Source: GYS-P2D sp964489125
Lineage (GTDB): Bacteria > Bacteroidota > Bacteroidia > Chitinophagales > Saprospiraceae
Direction of reading: 5' to 3'
Assembly: GCA_964489125.1 (NCBI GenBank)
Contig: CAZAXY010000078.1
Location: forward strand, 1 to 18,112
DNA: 18,112 nt
The notes under the pieces were generated by a model. That model saw only the letters and a list, made by a program, of their open reading frames with translations. It made no database searches and was not told the DNA's origin. The position numbers were made by a program, and so were the translations under genes. Positions 1 to 7,892 of this stretch are shown here, piece by piece. Position 1 is the first letter of the stretch, and every line of letters begins with the position of its first letter.

Positions 1-1394
1 AAAAAGATGCTACGCCAGATACTCCAAGAGATGGACTAAAAGGAGCATTAATAGAGGTATACAACAACACCTTACAGAAAGAAGAGTTAATTATTCCATC
101 ACTCCAGGATCCAGATTTTAAAATAGACTTACTCAAAGGCAATCACTATACCATACTAATCAGGAAGGAGGGCTTTCTATCTAAGCGTATGGAGGCTTTT
201 GTTGATGTCGAAGGCTGTATTCTATGTTTTGAGGGAGTAGGCAGGGTAGAACCCGGAGTGTCAGATAATCTGACCAGCGAGAATAGAACAGGCACACTGC
301 TCGCTAATGTTGAGATGGATCGATACTTTACAGACAAGATTATCGGGCTTAATAATATCTACTATGACTATGCTAAGTCAGATATAACCGATAGAGCCGC
401 ACAAGAGCTCAAGAAGGTAGGCGTGTTCTTGAATGATAATCCCAATCTGATAGTTGAGCTGGGATCACATACTGATGCAAGAGGCAAAGCAAATAAGAAC
501 CTAAAACTATCTCAAGCTCGTGCACAATCTGCGGCATACTACCTGATAGAAAATGAAGGAATAGATCGAAACTTCCTAACGTATAGAGGCTATGGTGAAA
601 TTGATCCAGTCAACAAATGCAAGGACGGAGTAGATTGTACCGAAGCAGAACATAGCTTAAATCGACGGACAGAGTTGCGTATAGTCAGCTTTATTGATTT
701 TTCGCAGAGTAAGTCTCTACGAGAAATGAAAACAGAGGAATATTTAGATCAGTTGCTATCTGGGCAAGGTGACACACAGGAGATTAGAGTTGCTGCTGGT
801 GACGAACTGGAAAATGTCATTAAGCAATTGGATGCGAATAAGCTCACACAGACTCGTACATTTAGAAATGCTGATGGAACCAGATCACAAGTTTCTCAGA
901 CTCAGCCAACTCGAACTGCAGAAGTATCGACGAGCGTACCAGAGGAGGTACAGAAAGCAATTGAAGCACCGAATAATAGAGCCGTAGCTACACCTACTGA
1001 GGTGGTTAAAGTAGAGGAGGGGCTAGAGATTAATGAAGAAGTGATAAATGTTGATGAGGAAATACAAGGTCAGGAAGAGGTTGAAGTTCAAGAGGTAGTG
1101 CAAACTTCTGAATCCGTTGCTACAGAAGTGAGTGAACATGAGTTATCGAACAACGGGTTTTCTGGTTATCGCATAGCATTACACTCCAGTAGATTTCAAT
1201 TGCCCGTAGATCACAAGATATTTGATGATTATTCGGAGGTCATTGTCTATCAGACAAAAGATCGAAAGTATCTCTATCTAATAGGAAATTATATCAATAG
1301 AGGGGGAGCAAGAAGAGCGCTTAATCAGATAAAAGATGCCGCATATGACGATGCTTTCTTGGTTGGATTTGAGAAAGGTGTCAGAGTGGAGTGA
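1..1394 (+). CDS. OmpA family outer-membrane protein with SPOR-like C-terminus (5' partial)
   Basis: The reading frame is open from base 3, so the gene starts before the window and ATG 189 is only an internal Met. About 463 residues are visible. The first 60 or so resemble a carboxypeptidase-regulatory-like beta-sandwich (ALIEVYNN, YTILIRKEGFLSK). The OmpA peptidoglycan-binding domain follows at about bases 340-690, with IYYDYAKSDI, ELGSHTDARG, LSQARAQSAAYYL, YRGYGE and NRRTELRIV; the Asp of HTDARG and the Arg of NRRTE are the usual diaminopimelate-binding positions. An acidic, Glu/Val-rich linker (about 960-1130) leads to a SPOR-like ending (YRIALHSSRF to DAFLVGFEKGVRV). The family tethers the outer membrane to peptidoglycan. 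The TGA stop directly abuts the stop of the convergent DUF5683 gene. The OmpA call is firm; the SPOR-like call is from pattern alone. Confidence 0.9.
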   Translation, partial: KDATPDTPRDGLKGALIEVYNNTLQKEELIIPSLQDPDFKIDLLKGNHYTILIRKEGFLSKRMEAFVDVEGCILCFEGVGRVEPGVSDNLTSENRTGTLLANVEMDRYFTDKIIGLNNIYYDYAKSDITDRAAQELKKVGVFLNDNPNLIVELGSHTDARGKANKNLKLSQARAQSAAYYLIENEGIDRNFLTYRGYGEIDPVNKCKDGVDCTEAEHSLNRRTELRIVSFIDFSQSKSLREMKTEEYLDQLLSGQGDTQEIRVAAGDELENVIKQLDANKLTQTRTFRNADGTRSQVSQTQPTRTAEVSTSVPEEVQKAIEAPNNRAVATPTEVVKVEEGLEINEEVINVDEEIQGQEEVEVQEVVQTSESVATEVSEHELSNNGFSGYRIALHSSRFQLPVDHKIFDDYSEVIVYQTKDRKYLYLIGNYINRGGARRALNQIKDAAYDDAFLVGFEKGVRVE

Positions 1395-2030
1395 TCAATT
1401 GTTGAGCGGTATCCTAACTCTGGCCAAGGTAAATTGTGTCGATTGCCATGAGGACTGCTGTCTTACTTGAAGGCTGATGTCATCTTCTGTGTCGAAGTTG
1501 ATCAGATGTCGATGCACAAAGGCATCTACAATATTAAGGAGATGAGCCGCCCCTACAATCAACCAAGCCGTTTCTCGACTTTCTCTGAATTCTTGAGCTG
1601 TATTGAAAGCCTCACTAGCAGATCCTATATCTGCTCCATCTTCACCGATTCCAAGACATACCGTGGGTAGAGGAGAAGTACCATTGTTTATAAGCTCAAT
1701 CCGACAATCATTGAATGTGTTAAATCCTTGTATCTGTTGTGTGAGGTTATATATCGCATATCCTTCTCCAGCCCAAACTAATGGAATCTTCCAGTAGCTC
1801 TTATTGTAATACTGTCCAGCTCCTGGCAGCACAAGGCTGTATAAAGCGGCCCTGCCCGGCTCACCATGAAAGACACGCTTGACAGAATTTTGTTTAGTAC
1901 CGCCATTACTACTGATTGGGATATCTCCAAGTTGGCCGTAACCTTTTGAGCAATAGCAGAATAGTGTAATGATCAATAATGACTTCAAGAGCCTTCTATA
2001 GCAAAGACTCCATGATTTGATTGAGCTCAT
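1395..2030 (-). CDS. DUF5683 domain-containing protein, last gene of the par operon
   Basis: The protein has 211 residues if it starts at ATG 2030, which overlaps the 3' end of parB by 35 bases. I chose this start because it gives a plausible signal peptide (MSSIKSWSLCYRRLLKSLL then a hydrophobic stretch ending near KGYGQ). The frame stays open to 2213, but that stretch is parB in another frame. A TTG at 1988, just after the parB stop, would give a shorter signal peptide and is an alternative. The core, PGRAALYSLVLPGAGQYYNK followed by SYWKIPLVWAGEGYAIYNL, is the DUF5683 hallmark, with hydrophobic helices expected in the envelope. A second conserved helix is AWLIVGAAHLLNIVDAFVHRHL. Function is unknown. 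DUF5683 genes commonly follow parB in Bacteroidota, which supports the call. Its TGA stop sits at 1395-1397. Confidence 0.82.
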   Translation of the reverse strand: MSSIKSWSLCYRRLLKSLLIITLFCYCSKGYGQLGDIPISSNGGTKQNSVKRVFHGEPGRAALYSLVLPGAGQYYNKSYWKIPLVWAGEGYAIYNLTQQIQGFNTFNDCRIELINNGTSPLPTVCLGIGEDGADIGSASEAFNTAQEFRESRETAWLIVGAAHLLNIVDAFVHRHLINFDTEDDISLQVRQQSSWQSTQFTLARVRIPLNN

Positions 2031-2871
2031 CGTCATTTTTGAAGTTAATCTTGATACTTCCCTTGCCCTTGTCATTGCGAGATATGGTGACTTTTCTACC
2101 CACTTTGTCAGCGAGTTGATCTTGATACTTGCGAACCTCTGGATGCACCGCATTATCGGTAGTACTGCTGGTCGTTGTACTAGCCTTGGACTGTACAAGT
2201 CTCTCGGTCGCACGTACTGATAAGCCTTTACTCAGAATCTCCTCTAATATTCCGATCTGATTTTCTATAGGCTCTATGCCCGCCAAAACCTTGGCATGTC
2301 CGAGTGATATGCGATCCATCTTAAGTGCCTTCTGAGCAGATGGTGATAGCCTTAAGACTCTCAGGTGGTTACTAATTGAACTTCGCTTCTTACCGAGTCG
2401 CTGAGATAATTCTTCGTGTGTTAGATCACACTCATCGATGAGACGTTGATAACTGATCGCAACTTCCAAAGGATTGAGATCTGCACGCTGTATGTTTTCC
2501 AGTAGGGCCATCTCGAGCATGCCTTGATCATCAGCCTCTCTTACATATGCTGGGATCTCCGTTAAGCCTGCCAACTTAGAAGCCCTCCAGCGGCGCTCGC
2601 CAGAGATAATCTGAAATTTTTTACTACTGAGCTTTCTTAAGGTGATTGGCTGAATTACTCCAAAAGTCTTTATTGACTCACACAGATCCTCCAGTAACTC
2701 CTCGTCAAATTCTGTTCTGGGTTGAAAAGGATTGGCTTCAATGAGATCTATGTCAACAGCTACATTAGCTTTGCCCTCAGATTGAGCATTCGTAGGAGCA
2801 CTGTTGCTCTCTTGCTCTATATTGGCGAGTAATGCCCGTATTCCTTTACCTATTTCTTTTTTCTTACCCAT
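1996..2871 (-). CDS. parB: Chromosome-partitioning protein ParB (ParB/Spo0J family)
   Basis: ParB is the CTP-dependent clamp that loads at parS and spreads along DNA, working with ParA to segregate the replicated origin. The 291-residue protein has the usual N-terminal ParA-contact segment (MGKKKEIGKGIRALL), the NPFQPR box (47-52), the GERRWRA CTP-binding box (91-97), ENIQRADLNP (125-134) and a helix-turn-helix at about 151-172 (THEELSQRLGKKRSSISNHL). A Ser/Thr-rich linker (about 228-240) leads to the C-terminal dimerisation region. The start lies 4 bases after the parA stop, so the genes are almost certainly co-transcribed and translationally coupled. The 3' end overlaps the DUF5683 gene. 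I saw no parS-like palindrome in the window. Nothing appears to be missing. Confidence 0.96.
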   Translation of the reverse strand: MGKKKEIGKGIRALLANIEQESNSAPTNAQSEGKANVAVDIDLIEANPFQPRTEFDEELLEDLCESIKTFGVIQPITLRKLSSKKFQIISGERRWRASKLAGLTEIPAYVREADDQGMLEMALLENIQRADLNPLEVAISYQRLIDECDLTHEELSQRLGKKRSSISNHLRVLRLSPSAQKALKMDRISLGHAKVLAGIEPIENQIGILEEILSKGLSVRATERLVQSKASTTTSSTTDNAVHPEVRKYQDQLADKVGRKVTISRNDKGKGSIKINFKNDDELNQIMESLL

Positions 2872-2875
2872 TGAC

Positions 2876-3661
2876 TCAAGCTTCGATTTGAACTTTGTCG
2901 TTATTATGTTTTAGAAATTCAGTGGCTAGTTGCAAAAATAACTTAGAACCCTTGCTGGTCACGTCGTACATGATGATGGGTTTACCCACACTCGGCGCTT
3001 CACCAATTTTAGAGTTGCGATGTATAATCGTATCAAATATGTGATCACTGACAACAGCGTTAATCTGATCAACTACGATATTAGCCATTCTCAAGCGCTT
3101 ATCAAACATCGTAAGCAATATCCCTTCAATTTCAAGTTTGTTGTTGAATTGATTTTTGATGCCTCCGATCGTTTTCTTGAGCTTTCCTAATCCAGCTAAT
3201 GAGAATATCTCACACTGTACCGGAATGATTACTGAATTAGAAGCCGTCAGGGCGTTAATCGTAATTAGTCCCAAGGAAGGCAGGCAATCTATAATGATAT
3301 AATCATAATCACCCTTGACTTTCTTCAGCGCCTTTTTCATAGCGTATTCCCTCTTATTCTTGCTGACAAGCTCGATCTCCGCACCAACCAAGTCGATGGT
3401 AGACGGCAATAGATCAAGATTGGGTACGTCTGTTTTTAAGATTGCTTTCTTTGTGAGATTCGGATCTACCAAGCAGTCATATAGCCCTATTTCTACCGTG
3501 TTTTCATCAATCCCAACACCTGTAGTGGCGTTAGCTTGTGGATCAGAATCTACAAGGAGAACTTTTTTCTCGAGCACTGCTAAGGCCGCTGCTAAATTGA
3601 TGGCAGTAGTAGTCTTTCCGACTCCCCCTTTTTGATTTGCTATTGAAATGATTTTGCCCAT
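2876..3661 (-). CDS. parA: Chromosome-partitioning ATPase ParA (ParA/Soj/MinD family)
   Basis: ParA is an ATPase that binds DNA non-specifically when ATP-bound; ParB stimulates its ATPase and uses its gradient to move origins. The 261-residue protein has the deviant Walker A KGGVGKTT (11-18) with the signature first lysine, the Walker A' region VDSDPQAN (37-44), a Walker B segment YIIIDCLPSL (121-130) and the downstream PVQCEIFSLAGL typical of the family. The common DCPPSLG is DCLPSLG here, a small deviation. It starts one base after the UPF0173 stop and ends 4 bases before parB, so it is in the middle of an operon. Full length, with no N-terminal HTH extension, as expected for a chromosomal rather than plasmid type Ia protein. 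Confidence 0.96.
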   Translation of the reverse strand: MGKIISIANQKGGVGKTTTAINLAAALAVLEKKVLLVDSDPQANATTGVGIDENTVEIGLYDCLVDPNLTKKAILKTDVPNLDLLPSTIDLVGAEIELVSKNKREYAMKKALKKVKGDYDYIIIDCLPSLGLITINALTASNSVIIPVQCEIFSLAGLGKLKKTIGGIKNQFNNKLEIEGILLTMFDKRLRMANIVVDQINAVVSDHIFDTIIHRNSKIGEAPSVGKPIIMYDVTSKGSKLFLQLATEFLKHNNDKVQIEA

Positions 3662-3662
3662 A

Positions 3663-4343
3663 CTATAAGTCTATCGACTGTCCTACTTCTATTAAGTGTA
3701 AAGTCTTACCAGAAAGTTCAAATTTCTTCTTGGCATCTTCATGGTTTATTTCGATATATCCAAAAGTATCATAGTGGCAACCGATCACGGTGTTGCACTC
3801 AATAAAATCACAGCATATAATAGCGTCATCTATGCCCATGGTGAAGTTGTCACCTATAGGGAGGATAGCAAAATCTAAGCTTGGGCAGGTCATAGGAATC
3901 AATTTCATATCCCAAGTAAGTGCAGTATCTCCAGCGATGTAAAAACAGGTATTTTCATCCCATATCACAAATCCACCTGAATTGCCACCATAAGTGCCAT
4001 CTGGTAATACACTTGAGTGCACTGCGTTGACATACTTCACTGTGCCAAAGTCAAACTTCCATTGGCCTCCATGATTCATAGGGTGTCCTTTGATTTCCTT
4101 TTGACCAAACCAACTAACGATCTCATAATTGGAGATAACCGTGCTTCCATTGGCTTTAGCGATCTGTTCAACATCTAACACATGGTCTTGATGTCCATGA
4201 GTAACAAGGATATAGTCTGGTTTTATTGAATGAATGTCAATACCCTTGGATAATGGATTGCCACTGATAAATGGATCTACTAATATAGTCTTGCCATTCA
4301 TGTCAAAAAGAAAGCCATTCTGGCCTAGGTATTGGATCTTCAT
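3663..4343 (-). CDS. UPF0173-family metal-dependent hydrolase (metallo-beta-lactamase fold)
   Basis: The 226-residue protein carries every metal ligand of a metallo-beta-lactamase-fold hydrolase: HGHQDH (H49, H51, D53, H54), H109 in AVHS, D139 in AGDT and H190 in GCHYDTF. The N-terminus MKIQYLGQNGFLFDMNGKTI and the closing GCHYDTF are typical of the UPF0173 group (YtkL-like), whose substrate is not established. It has no signal peptide and is probably cytosolic with two Zn ions. It is the first gene of the minus-strand operon: one base separates its TAG from the ParA start. The tight linkage to parAB is more likely shared transcription than shared function. The ATG start at 4343 gives the canonical first beta-strand, so the start is secure. 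Confidence 0.9.
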   Translation of the reverse strand: MKIQYLGQNGFLFDMNGKTILVDPFISGNPLSKGIDIHSIKPDYILVTHGHQDHVLDVEQIAKANGSTVISNYEIVSWFGQKEIKGHPMNHGGQWKFDFGTVKYVNAVHSSVLPDGTYGGNSGGFVIWDENTCFYIAGDTALTWDMKLIPMTCPSLDFAILPIGDNFTMGIDDAIICCDFIECNTVIGCHYDTFGYIEINHEDAKKKFELSGKTLHLIEVGQSIDL

Positions 4344-4404
4344 CGTGTGTTATATTGGATGCGGAAAGTTCACAAAGAACAATAAAAATAACGTAACTCA
4401 AGAT

Positions 4405-4412
4405 TATATTTT
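4405..4412 (+). promoter_or_regulatory. Weak candidate -7 element for the substrate-binding protein gene
   Basis: TATATTTT matches the Bacteroidota -7 consensus TAnnTTTG at all but the last base. It lies 33 bases before the ATG at 4446, inside the 102-base divergent gap 4344-4445. I see no -33 TTG at the right distance, so this is only a suggestion. I found no convincing box for the opposite (UPF0173) direction. Confidence 0.25.
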
Positions 4413-4445
4413 ACATTCAGCAATCGTAATGATTAACATCTTTTG

Positions 4446-6026
4446 ATGAAGTTTTACACATTGATTTTGTTGGTATTGAGTATCGAGGCGTGCGTGAGTG
4501 ATACATCTGAAGTTAATGTGTTTCTATACAATCAGCATAATAGTATAACATCATTGGATCCAGCCTTCGCTAAGAGCCAAAACAATATCTGGGCAACGCA
4601 TCATCTATTTTCCACACTCGTCCAACTTGATTCAGAGCTTAATATCCAGCCTTCGATAGCTAAGAGTTGGGCAGTAGACAGTGCTGCACTGAATTACACA
4701 TTCAACTTGCGAGATGATGTAATGTTTCATAATGACGACTGCCTCAGCGAGGATAATAGAGTGGTTAATGCAGCAGATGTTGTGTACAGCCTAACACGCC
4801 TACGTGATACTATTCTAAACGCCCCAGGCTCCTGGATATTCGATAATAGGCTGGCGCATCCTCCCTACAGTATCATAGATGACACAACTATGATGATTCA
4901 CTTAAGTCAACCTTTTGCGCCATTTTTAAGCTTGTTGACTATGCAGTATTGTTCTGTAGTTCCTCGTGAATGCGTCGAGCATTACGGTTCTCAGTTCTAC
5001 CGTAATCCCGTTGGTTCTGGACCGTTTCGATTTAAGCGGTGGGATATGTCACAAGGCCTTTTCCTGCTGAGACATGACGATTATTTTGAATGGCAGGATT
5101 CAAGCTCATATTCTAATCTTGATGGGGTGCGGACTACTTTTATCGGTGAGCGCAGCATCGCATTTTTAGAGTTGATTAATGACCGAATAGATTTTTTCTC
5201 TGGATTGGAATCTGGATACATCAATACGGCTTTAACTCCATCTGGTGAGCTCAGAGCAAAATATGATGACGTCAGGCTGGTTAAAGCTCCGTTTTTAAAC
5301 TTTGAGTATTTAGGCATGAACCCTACTGCTCCCGATGCTCATCCACTACTTCAAGAGTTGGATTTTAGACAAGCACTGAACTATGCAATTGATCGCAATC
5401 TCATGATTAAAAGCTTGAGAAATGGAGTAGGGCAACCAGCAGATGCTGGAGTCATTACACGAGGATTACCAGCATACGACCCAACCAAAGTCAATGGCTA
5501 CGGACATGACCTTGATCTAGCTAAAACCTTAATCGGACGATTTGATCGTGCTCAATTAAGTTTGCCGCTTGTTATCTATACCACTAAAGATTACTTAGAC
5601 TTGACAACCTATATTGCTAAGCAGTGGGAATACCTTGGATTGACGATAGAGATTGAAGTGATGGAGTCGGCAACACTCCGTGCTGCGATGCGTCAAGGCC
5701 AGATACCGTTGTTTAGAGCATCTTGGATAGCAGATTATCCAGATGGAGAAAGCTTCTTGTCGATGTTTTATAGTAAGAATCCTGCACCACCTAACTACAC
5801 TCGATATCAGAGTGATGAGTATGACGAGCTATATGAGATGGCGTTAGCGCTAGCTGACCCTATACAGAAAATAAAGGCCTATCAGGAGCTCGATCAAATG
5901 ATCATAAATGATGCACCAGTTATATTTCTATTTTATGATGAGGCTGCCATATTTATAGATAACGATGTAACAGGCTTCGAACCAAATGCGCTGAATCTCC
6001 TTAGTGTTAAAAATCTAAGCAAATAA
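4446..6026 (+). CDS. ABC-type peptide/solute-binding lipoprotein, family 5 (SBP_bac_5)
   Basis: The protein has 526 residues starting at ATG 4446; a TTG just before it is less likely. The N-terminus MKFYTLILLVLSIEAC is a short lipoprotein signal with a lipobox-like IEAC, the Glu at -2 being unusual, so it is predicted to be membrane-anchored. The body matches family-5 extracellular solute-binding proteins (DppA/OppA-like): SLDPAFAKSQ, WAVDSAALNYTFNLRDDVMF, VVNAADVVYSLTRLRD, NPVGSGPFRFKRW, LDFRQALNYAIDRNLMI and a C-terminal NDAPVIFLFYDEAAIF. These proteins usually bind oligopeptides, sometimes nickel or sugars; the ligand cannot be read from sequence. No permease or ATPase gene is near, so it is an orphan subunit. 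The lipB start follows its TAA by 4 bases, suggesting one transcript. Confidence 0.9.
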   Translation: MKFYTLILLVLSIEACVSDTSEVNVFLYNQHNSITSLDPAFAKSQNNIWATHHLFSTLVQLDSELNIQPSIAKSWAVDSAALNYTFNLRDDVMFHNDDCLSEDNRVVNAADVVYSLTRLRDTILNAPGSWIFDNRLAHPPYSIIDDTTMMIHLSQPFAPFLSLLTMQYCSVVPRECVEHYGSQFYRNPVGSGPFRFKRWDMSQGLFLLRHDDYFEWQDSSSYSNLDGVRTTFIGERSIAFLELINDRIDFFSGLESGYINTALTPSGELRAKYDDVRLVKAPFLNFEYLGMNPTAPDAHPLLQELDFRQALNYAIDRNLMIKSLRNGVGQPADAGVITRGLPAYDPTKVNGYGHDLDLAKTLIGRFDRAQLSLPLVIYTTKDYLDLTTYIAKQWEYLGLTIEIEVMESATLRAAMRQGQIPLFRASWIADYPDGESFLSMFYSKNPAPPNYTRYQSDEYDELYEMALALADPIQKIKAYQELDQMIINDAPVIFLFYDEAAIFIDNDVTGFEPNALNLLSVKNLSK

Positions 6027-6030
6027 GTCC

Positions 6031-6738
6031 ATGACCAAACATTCTGTAATAGTCACACGCATCGGACAACAACATAGCTATGAAGAAGTCTGGGAGCTGC
6101 AATCTCATCTACAGAAGGGGCTTATTGCGGCTAAGCGCAATAGTGTGTTAAATAAGCCTAATCACCTCTTACTGTGTGAACACCCACCTGTGTATACATT
6201 AGGCAAATCTGGGGATATAGCACACCTTAAGAAATCTGAGGAGGAACTAGCCGCAGAATCTGTCACTTTTTATAAGATCAATAGGGGCGGAGATATCACA
6301 TATCATGGGCCAGGGCAGGTGACGGTATATCCCATATTCGATATGGATCATTTCTATAATGACCTTCATCGATACGTGCGTGAACTTGAACAAATCGTAA
6401 TCAATGTACTTGCACATTATGGCATCATTGGCGATCGAATTGAAGAGTTCACCGGCGTCTGGATTGATGTCAATAGCCCGAATAAGCGAAAGATATGTGC
6501 CATTGGCATACACATGAGTCGCTGGGTCAGCATGCACGGATTAGCACTTAATGTTGATACGGACTTGAGCTATTTTAACAATATTATCCCCTGTGGCATC
6601 AACGATAAGGATAAGACCGTGACAAGTATATCTAAAGAGCTCGGGCACCAAGTAGATCGTCGAGAAGTGGAGGAATTGTTGGTTGAAGAGTTTTCAGAGA
6701 TGTTTGGGTTTCAGGTCATAGATGAAATGACTAGCTAA
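6031..6738 (+). CDS. lipB: Lipoyl(octanoyl) transferase LipB
   Basis: LipB transfers an octanoyl group from acyl carrier protein to a lysine of lipoyl domains in 2-oxoacid dehydrogenases and the glycine cleavage H protein; LipA then inserts sulfur. The 235-residue protein shows the substrate-binding signature RGGDITYHGPGQ (85-96), the catalytic Lys154 in KRKICAIGI and the catalytic Cys188 in IIPCGI. CEHPPVYTLGK (49-59) is also conserved. Length is normal and it should be cytosolic. It follows the substrate-binding protein gene by 4 bases, with no lipA in the window. The ATG at 6031 gives the expected N-terminus. The downstream convergent gap with repeats probably ends the transcript. Confidence 0.96.
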   Translation: MTKHSVIVTRIGQQHSYEEVWELQSHLQKGLIAAKRNSVLNKPNHLLLCEHPPVYTLGKSGDIAHLKKSEEELAAESVTFYKINRGGDITYHGPGQVTVYPIFDMDHFYNDLHRYVRELEQIVINVLAHYGIIGDRIEEFTGVWIDVNSPNKRKICAIGIHMSRWVSMHGLALNVDTDLSYFNNIIPCGINDKDKTVTSISKELGHQVDRREVEELLVEEFSEMFGFQVIDEMTS

Positions 6739-6740
6739 GG

Positions 6741-6786
6741 TTTTCTAATCGACTCGCAACGGAGTATAGTGGAGATCTTTAAATAG
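6741..6786 (+). repeat. Intergenic repeat copy A (direct orientation)
   Basis: A 46-base element beginning TTTTC and containing TCGACTCGCAACGGAG, TAGTGGAGATC and TAAATA. It matches copy B, exactly 150 bases downstream, at 35 of 46 positions by my count. The pattern (TCGA, GGAG, AGTGGAG, ATCT, AAAT) resembles short intergenic repeats that I recall as common in Bacteroidota genomes. It lies just after the lipB stop. Confidence 0.6.
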
Positions 6787-6837
6787 TTTGTTTTTTTCGA
6801 CTTGCTATTAAATGATGAGAGATACATTTATTGTGAC

Positions 6838-6877
6838 TTTATAGATATCTCAGTCACGCCTTCCTCGAGATGTAAAA
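6838..6877 (-). repeat. Inverted, degenerate intergenic repeat copy C
   Basis: Read on the minus strand, this stretch has the same ends as copies A and B: TTTT-CAT-TCGA at one end and GAGATATCTA at the other, with a shorter and divergent middle. It can pair with copy B: TAGATAT (6842-6848) with ATATCTA (6925-6931), and TCGA, ATG and AAAA segments at 6865-6877 with 6890-6902. A long imperfect hairpin therefore lies between two convergent genes. Confidence 0.45.
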
Positions 6878-6890
6878 GAGCGTAACAAAT

Positions 6891-6936
6891 TTTTCATGTC
6901 GACTCACAACGGATTGTAGCGGAAATATCTAAATAA
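6891..6936 (+). repeat. Intergenic repeat copy B (direct orientation)
   Basis: Second direct copy of the 46-base element (TTTTCATGTCGACTCACAAC, GGATTGTAGCGG, AATATCTAAATAA). It differs from copy A mostly by transitions. It ends about 12 bases before the nitrilase stop, so the repeat cluster fills the lipB-nitrilase gap. It may act as a two-way transcription terminator or a stabilising 3' hairpin; that role is inference. Confidence 0.6.
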
Positions 6937-6948
6937 AATGGTGGTAAG

Positions 6949-7875
6949 CTACTTTGTCCTAGATCGATTAATCTTAAAATCGAATACATCACTTCGCTGA
7001 TAGTGTCCAGTGACGTCAAGATTCATCCGTTCGCCTACACAAGTGCTTAGATCTAATTCTGCCATGATTATTTCTCTCTTGGCGTACGAAGCTTCCAAGA
7101 CGGTTGAACCATCTGGACCGTATATTGCACTCCCACCTTTCATGATGATGCCATTATCTGGCACTTTTATTTTAGGAGATATGCTAAGCCCATCTGGCAA
7201 TTCTGATACATGCATGACCTGTCCAACAGCAGCCACATAACACCGCCCTTCATGAGCATAATGTCGACTTGCTACATGATGTAACTCCTTAACATGTGGC
7301 CATAATGCAATATGCAGGTCCTCTCCAGCGTCGTGCATAGCCTGACGTGTGAGCGGCATCCAATGCTCCCAGCATATGAGAGAGCCTATACGCCCGTGAC
7401 TCGTTTCTATCACATTCAAACCAGCGCCATCTCCTAAGCCATGAACAAGTTTCTCTGTGTATGTTGGCATCAGCTTGCGATGATGATTGACTAGGCTTCC
7501 CGATTTGTCTATAGTGAGTATGCTATTGTATAGGGTGCCATTGCCTCGTCCAGTATCTACTCGCTCGTTAGCACCGATGATTACATGTATCCCTAACTCT
7601 CTAGCGTGAGCACAGAGTCTGCTGAACTCATCAGTATCTACAGAAATGGAATTAGCATGCATCTTCGACCATAGCGCTTTTACATCGGGGTCATCCCAGA
7701 GGTTGACGTCTGAGCAGATATCCAGCCATACCGGATAGCCCGTAAGCCAGCATTCTCCAAAGACAACTACGTCGGCGCCTCGACGTGCAGCCTTAGTCAT
7801 GAGATCGTATGTCTTCTGTAATGTTTTTTCAAGATTAAAATATTCTGGTCCATCCTGAATAATCGCTAACTTCAT
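6949..7875 (-). CDS. Nitrilase (carbon-nitrogen hydrolase superfamily, branch 1)
   Basis: The 308-residue protein has the full Glu-Lys-Cys triad of the nitrilase superfamily: E41 in FGECWLTGYP, K134 in HHRKLMPT and C168 in CWEHWMP. The CWEH motif directly after the catalytic cysteine is the mark of true nitrilases (nitrile to carboxylate plus ammonia) rather than amidases or carbamoylases. The N-terminus MKLAIIQDGP and the segment LYNSILTIDKSG are also typical. It should be cytosolic and form spirals or large oligomers; the substrate, aliphatic or arylaceto-nitrile, cannot be told. It is divergent from the PLP enzyme gene, with 17 bases between start codons, so its promoter must lie inside the neighbouring reading frame. 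The 3' end faces lipB across a repeat-filled gap. Confidence 0.92.
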   Translation of the reverse strand: MKLAIIQDGPEYFNLEKTLQKTYDLMTKAARRGADVVVFGECWLTGYPVWLDICSDVNLWDDPDVKALWSKMHANSISVDTDEFSRLCAHARELGIHVIIGANERVDTGRGNGTLYNSILTIDKSGSLVNHHRKLMPTYTEKLVHGLGDGAGLNVIETSHGRIGSLICWEHWMPLTRQAMHDAGEDLHIALWPHVKELHHVASRHYAHEGRCYVAAVGQVMHVSELPDGLSISPKIKVPDNGIIMKGGSAIYGPDGSTVLEASYAKREIIMAELDLSTCVGERMNLDVTGHYQRSDVFDFKINRSRTK

Positions 7876-7892
7876 TTTATTAAGTTCAGTAG

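Noticed and set aside
189..1394. ATG 189 as the true start of the OmpA gene
   Set aside because: The same frame is open back to base 3 with a beta-sandwich-like sequence, so the gene begins before the window.
2031..2213. N-terminal extension of the DUF5683 protein to 2213
   Set aside because: These codons overlap parB in another frame and look unlike a protein N-terminus; a signal peptide begins at 2030.
3315..3635. 106-codon + strand frame opposite parA, and similar frames opposite lipB, the PLP enzyme, transketolase and DUF5916
   Set aside because: They lie fully antisense to well-identified genes and have no family features; treated as shadows.
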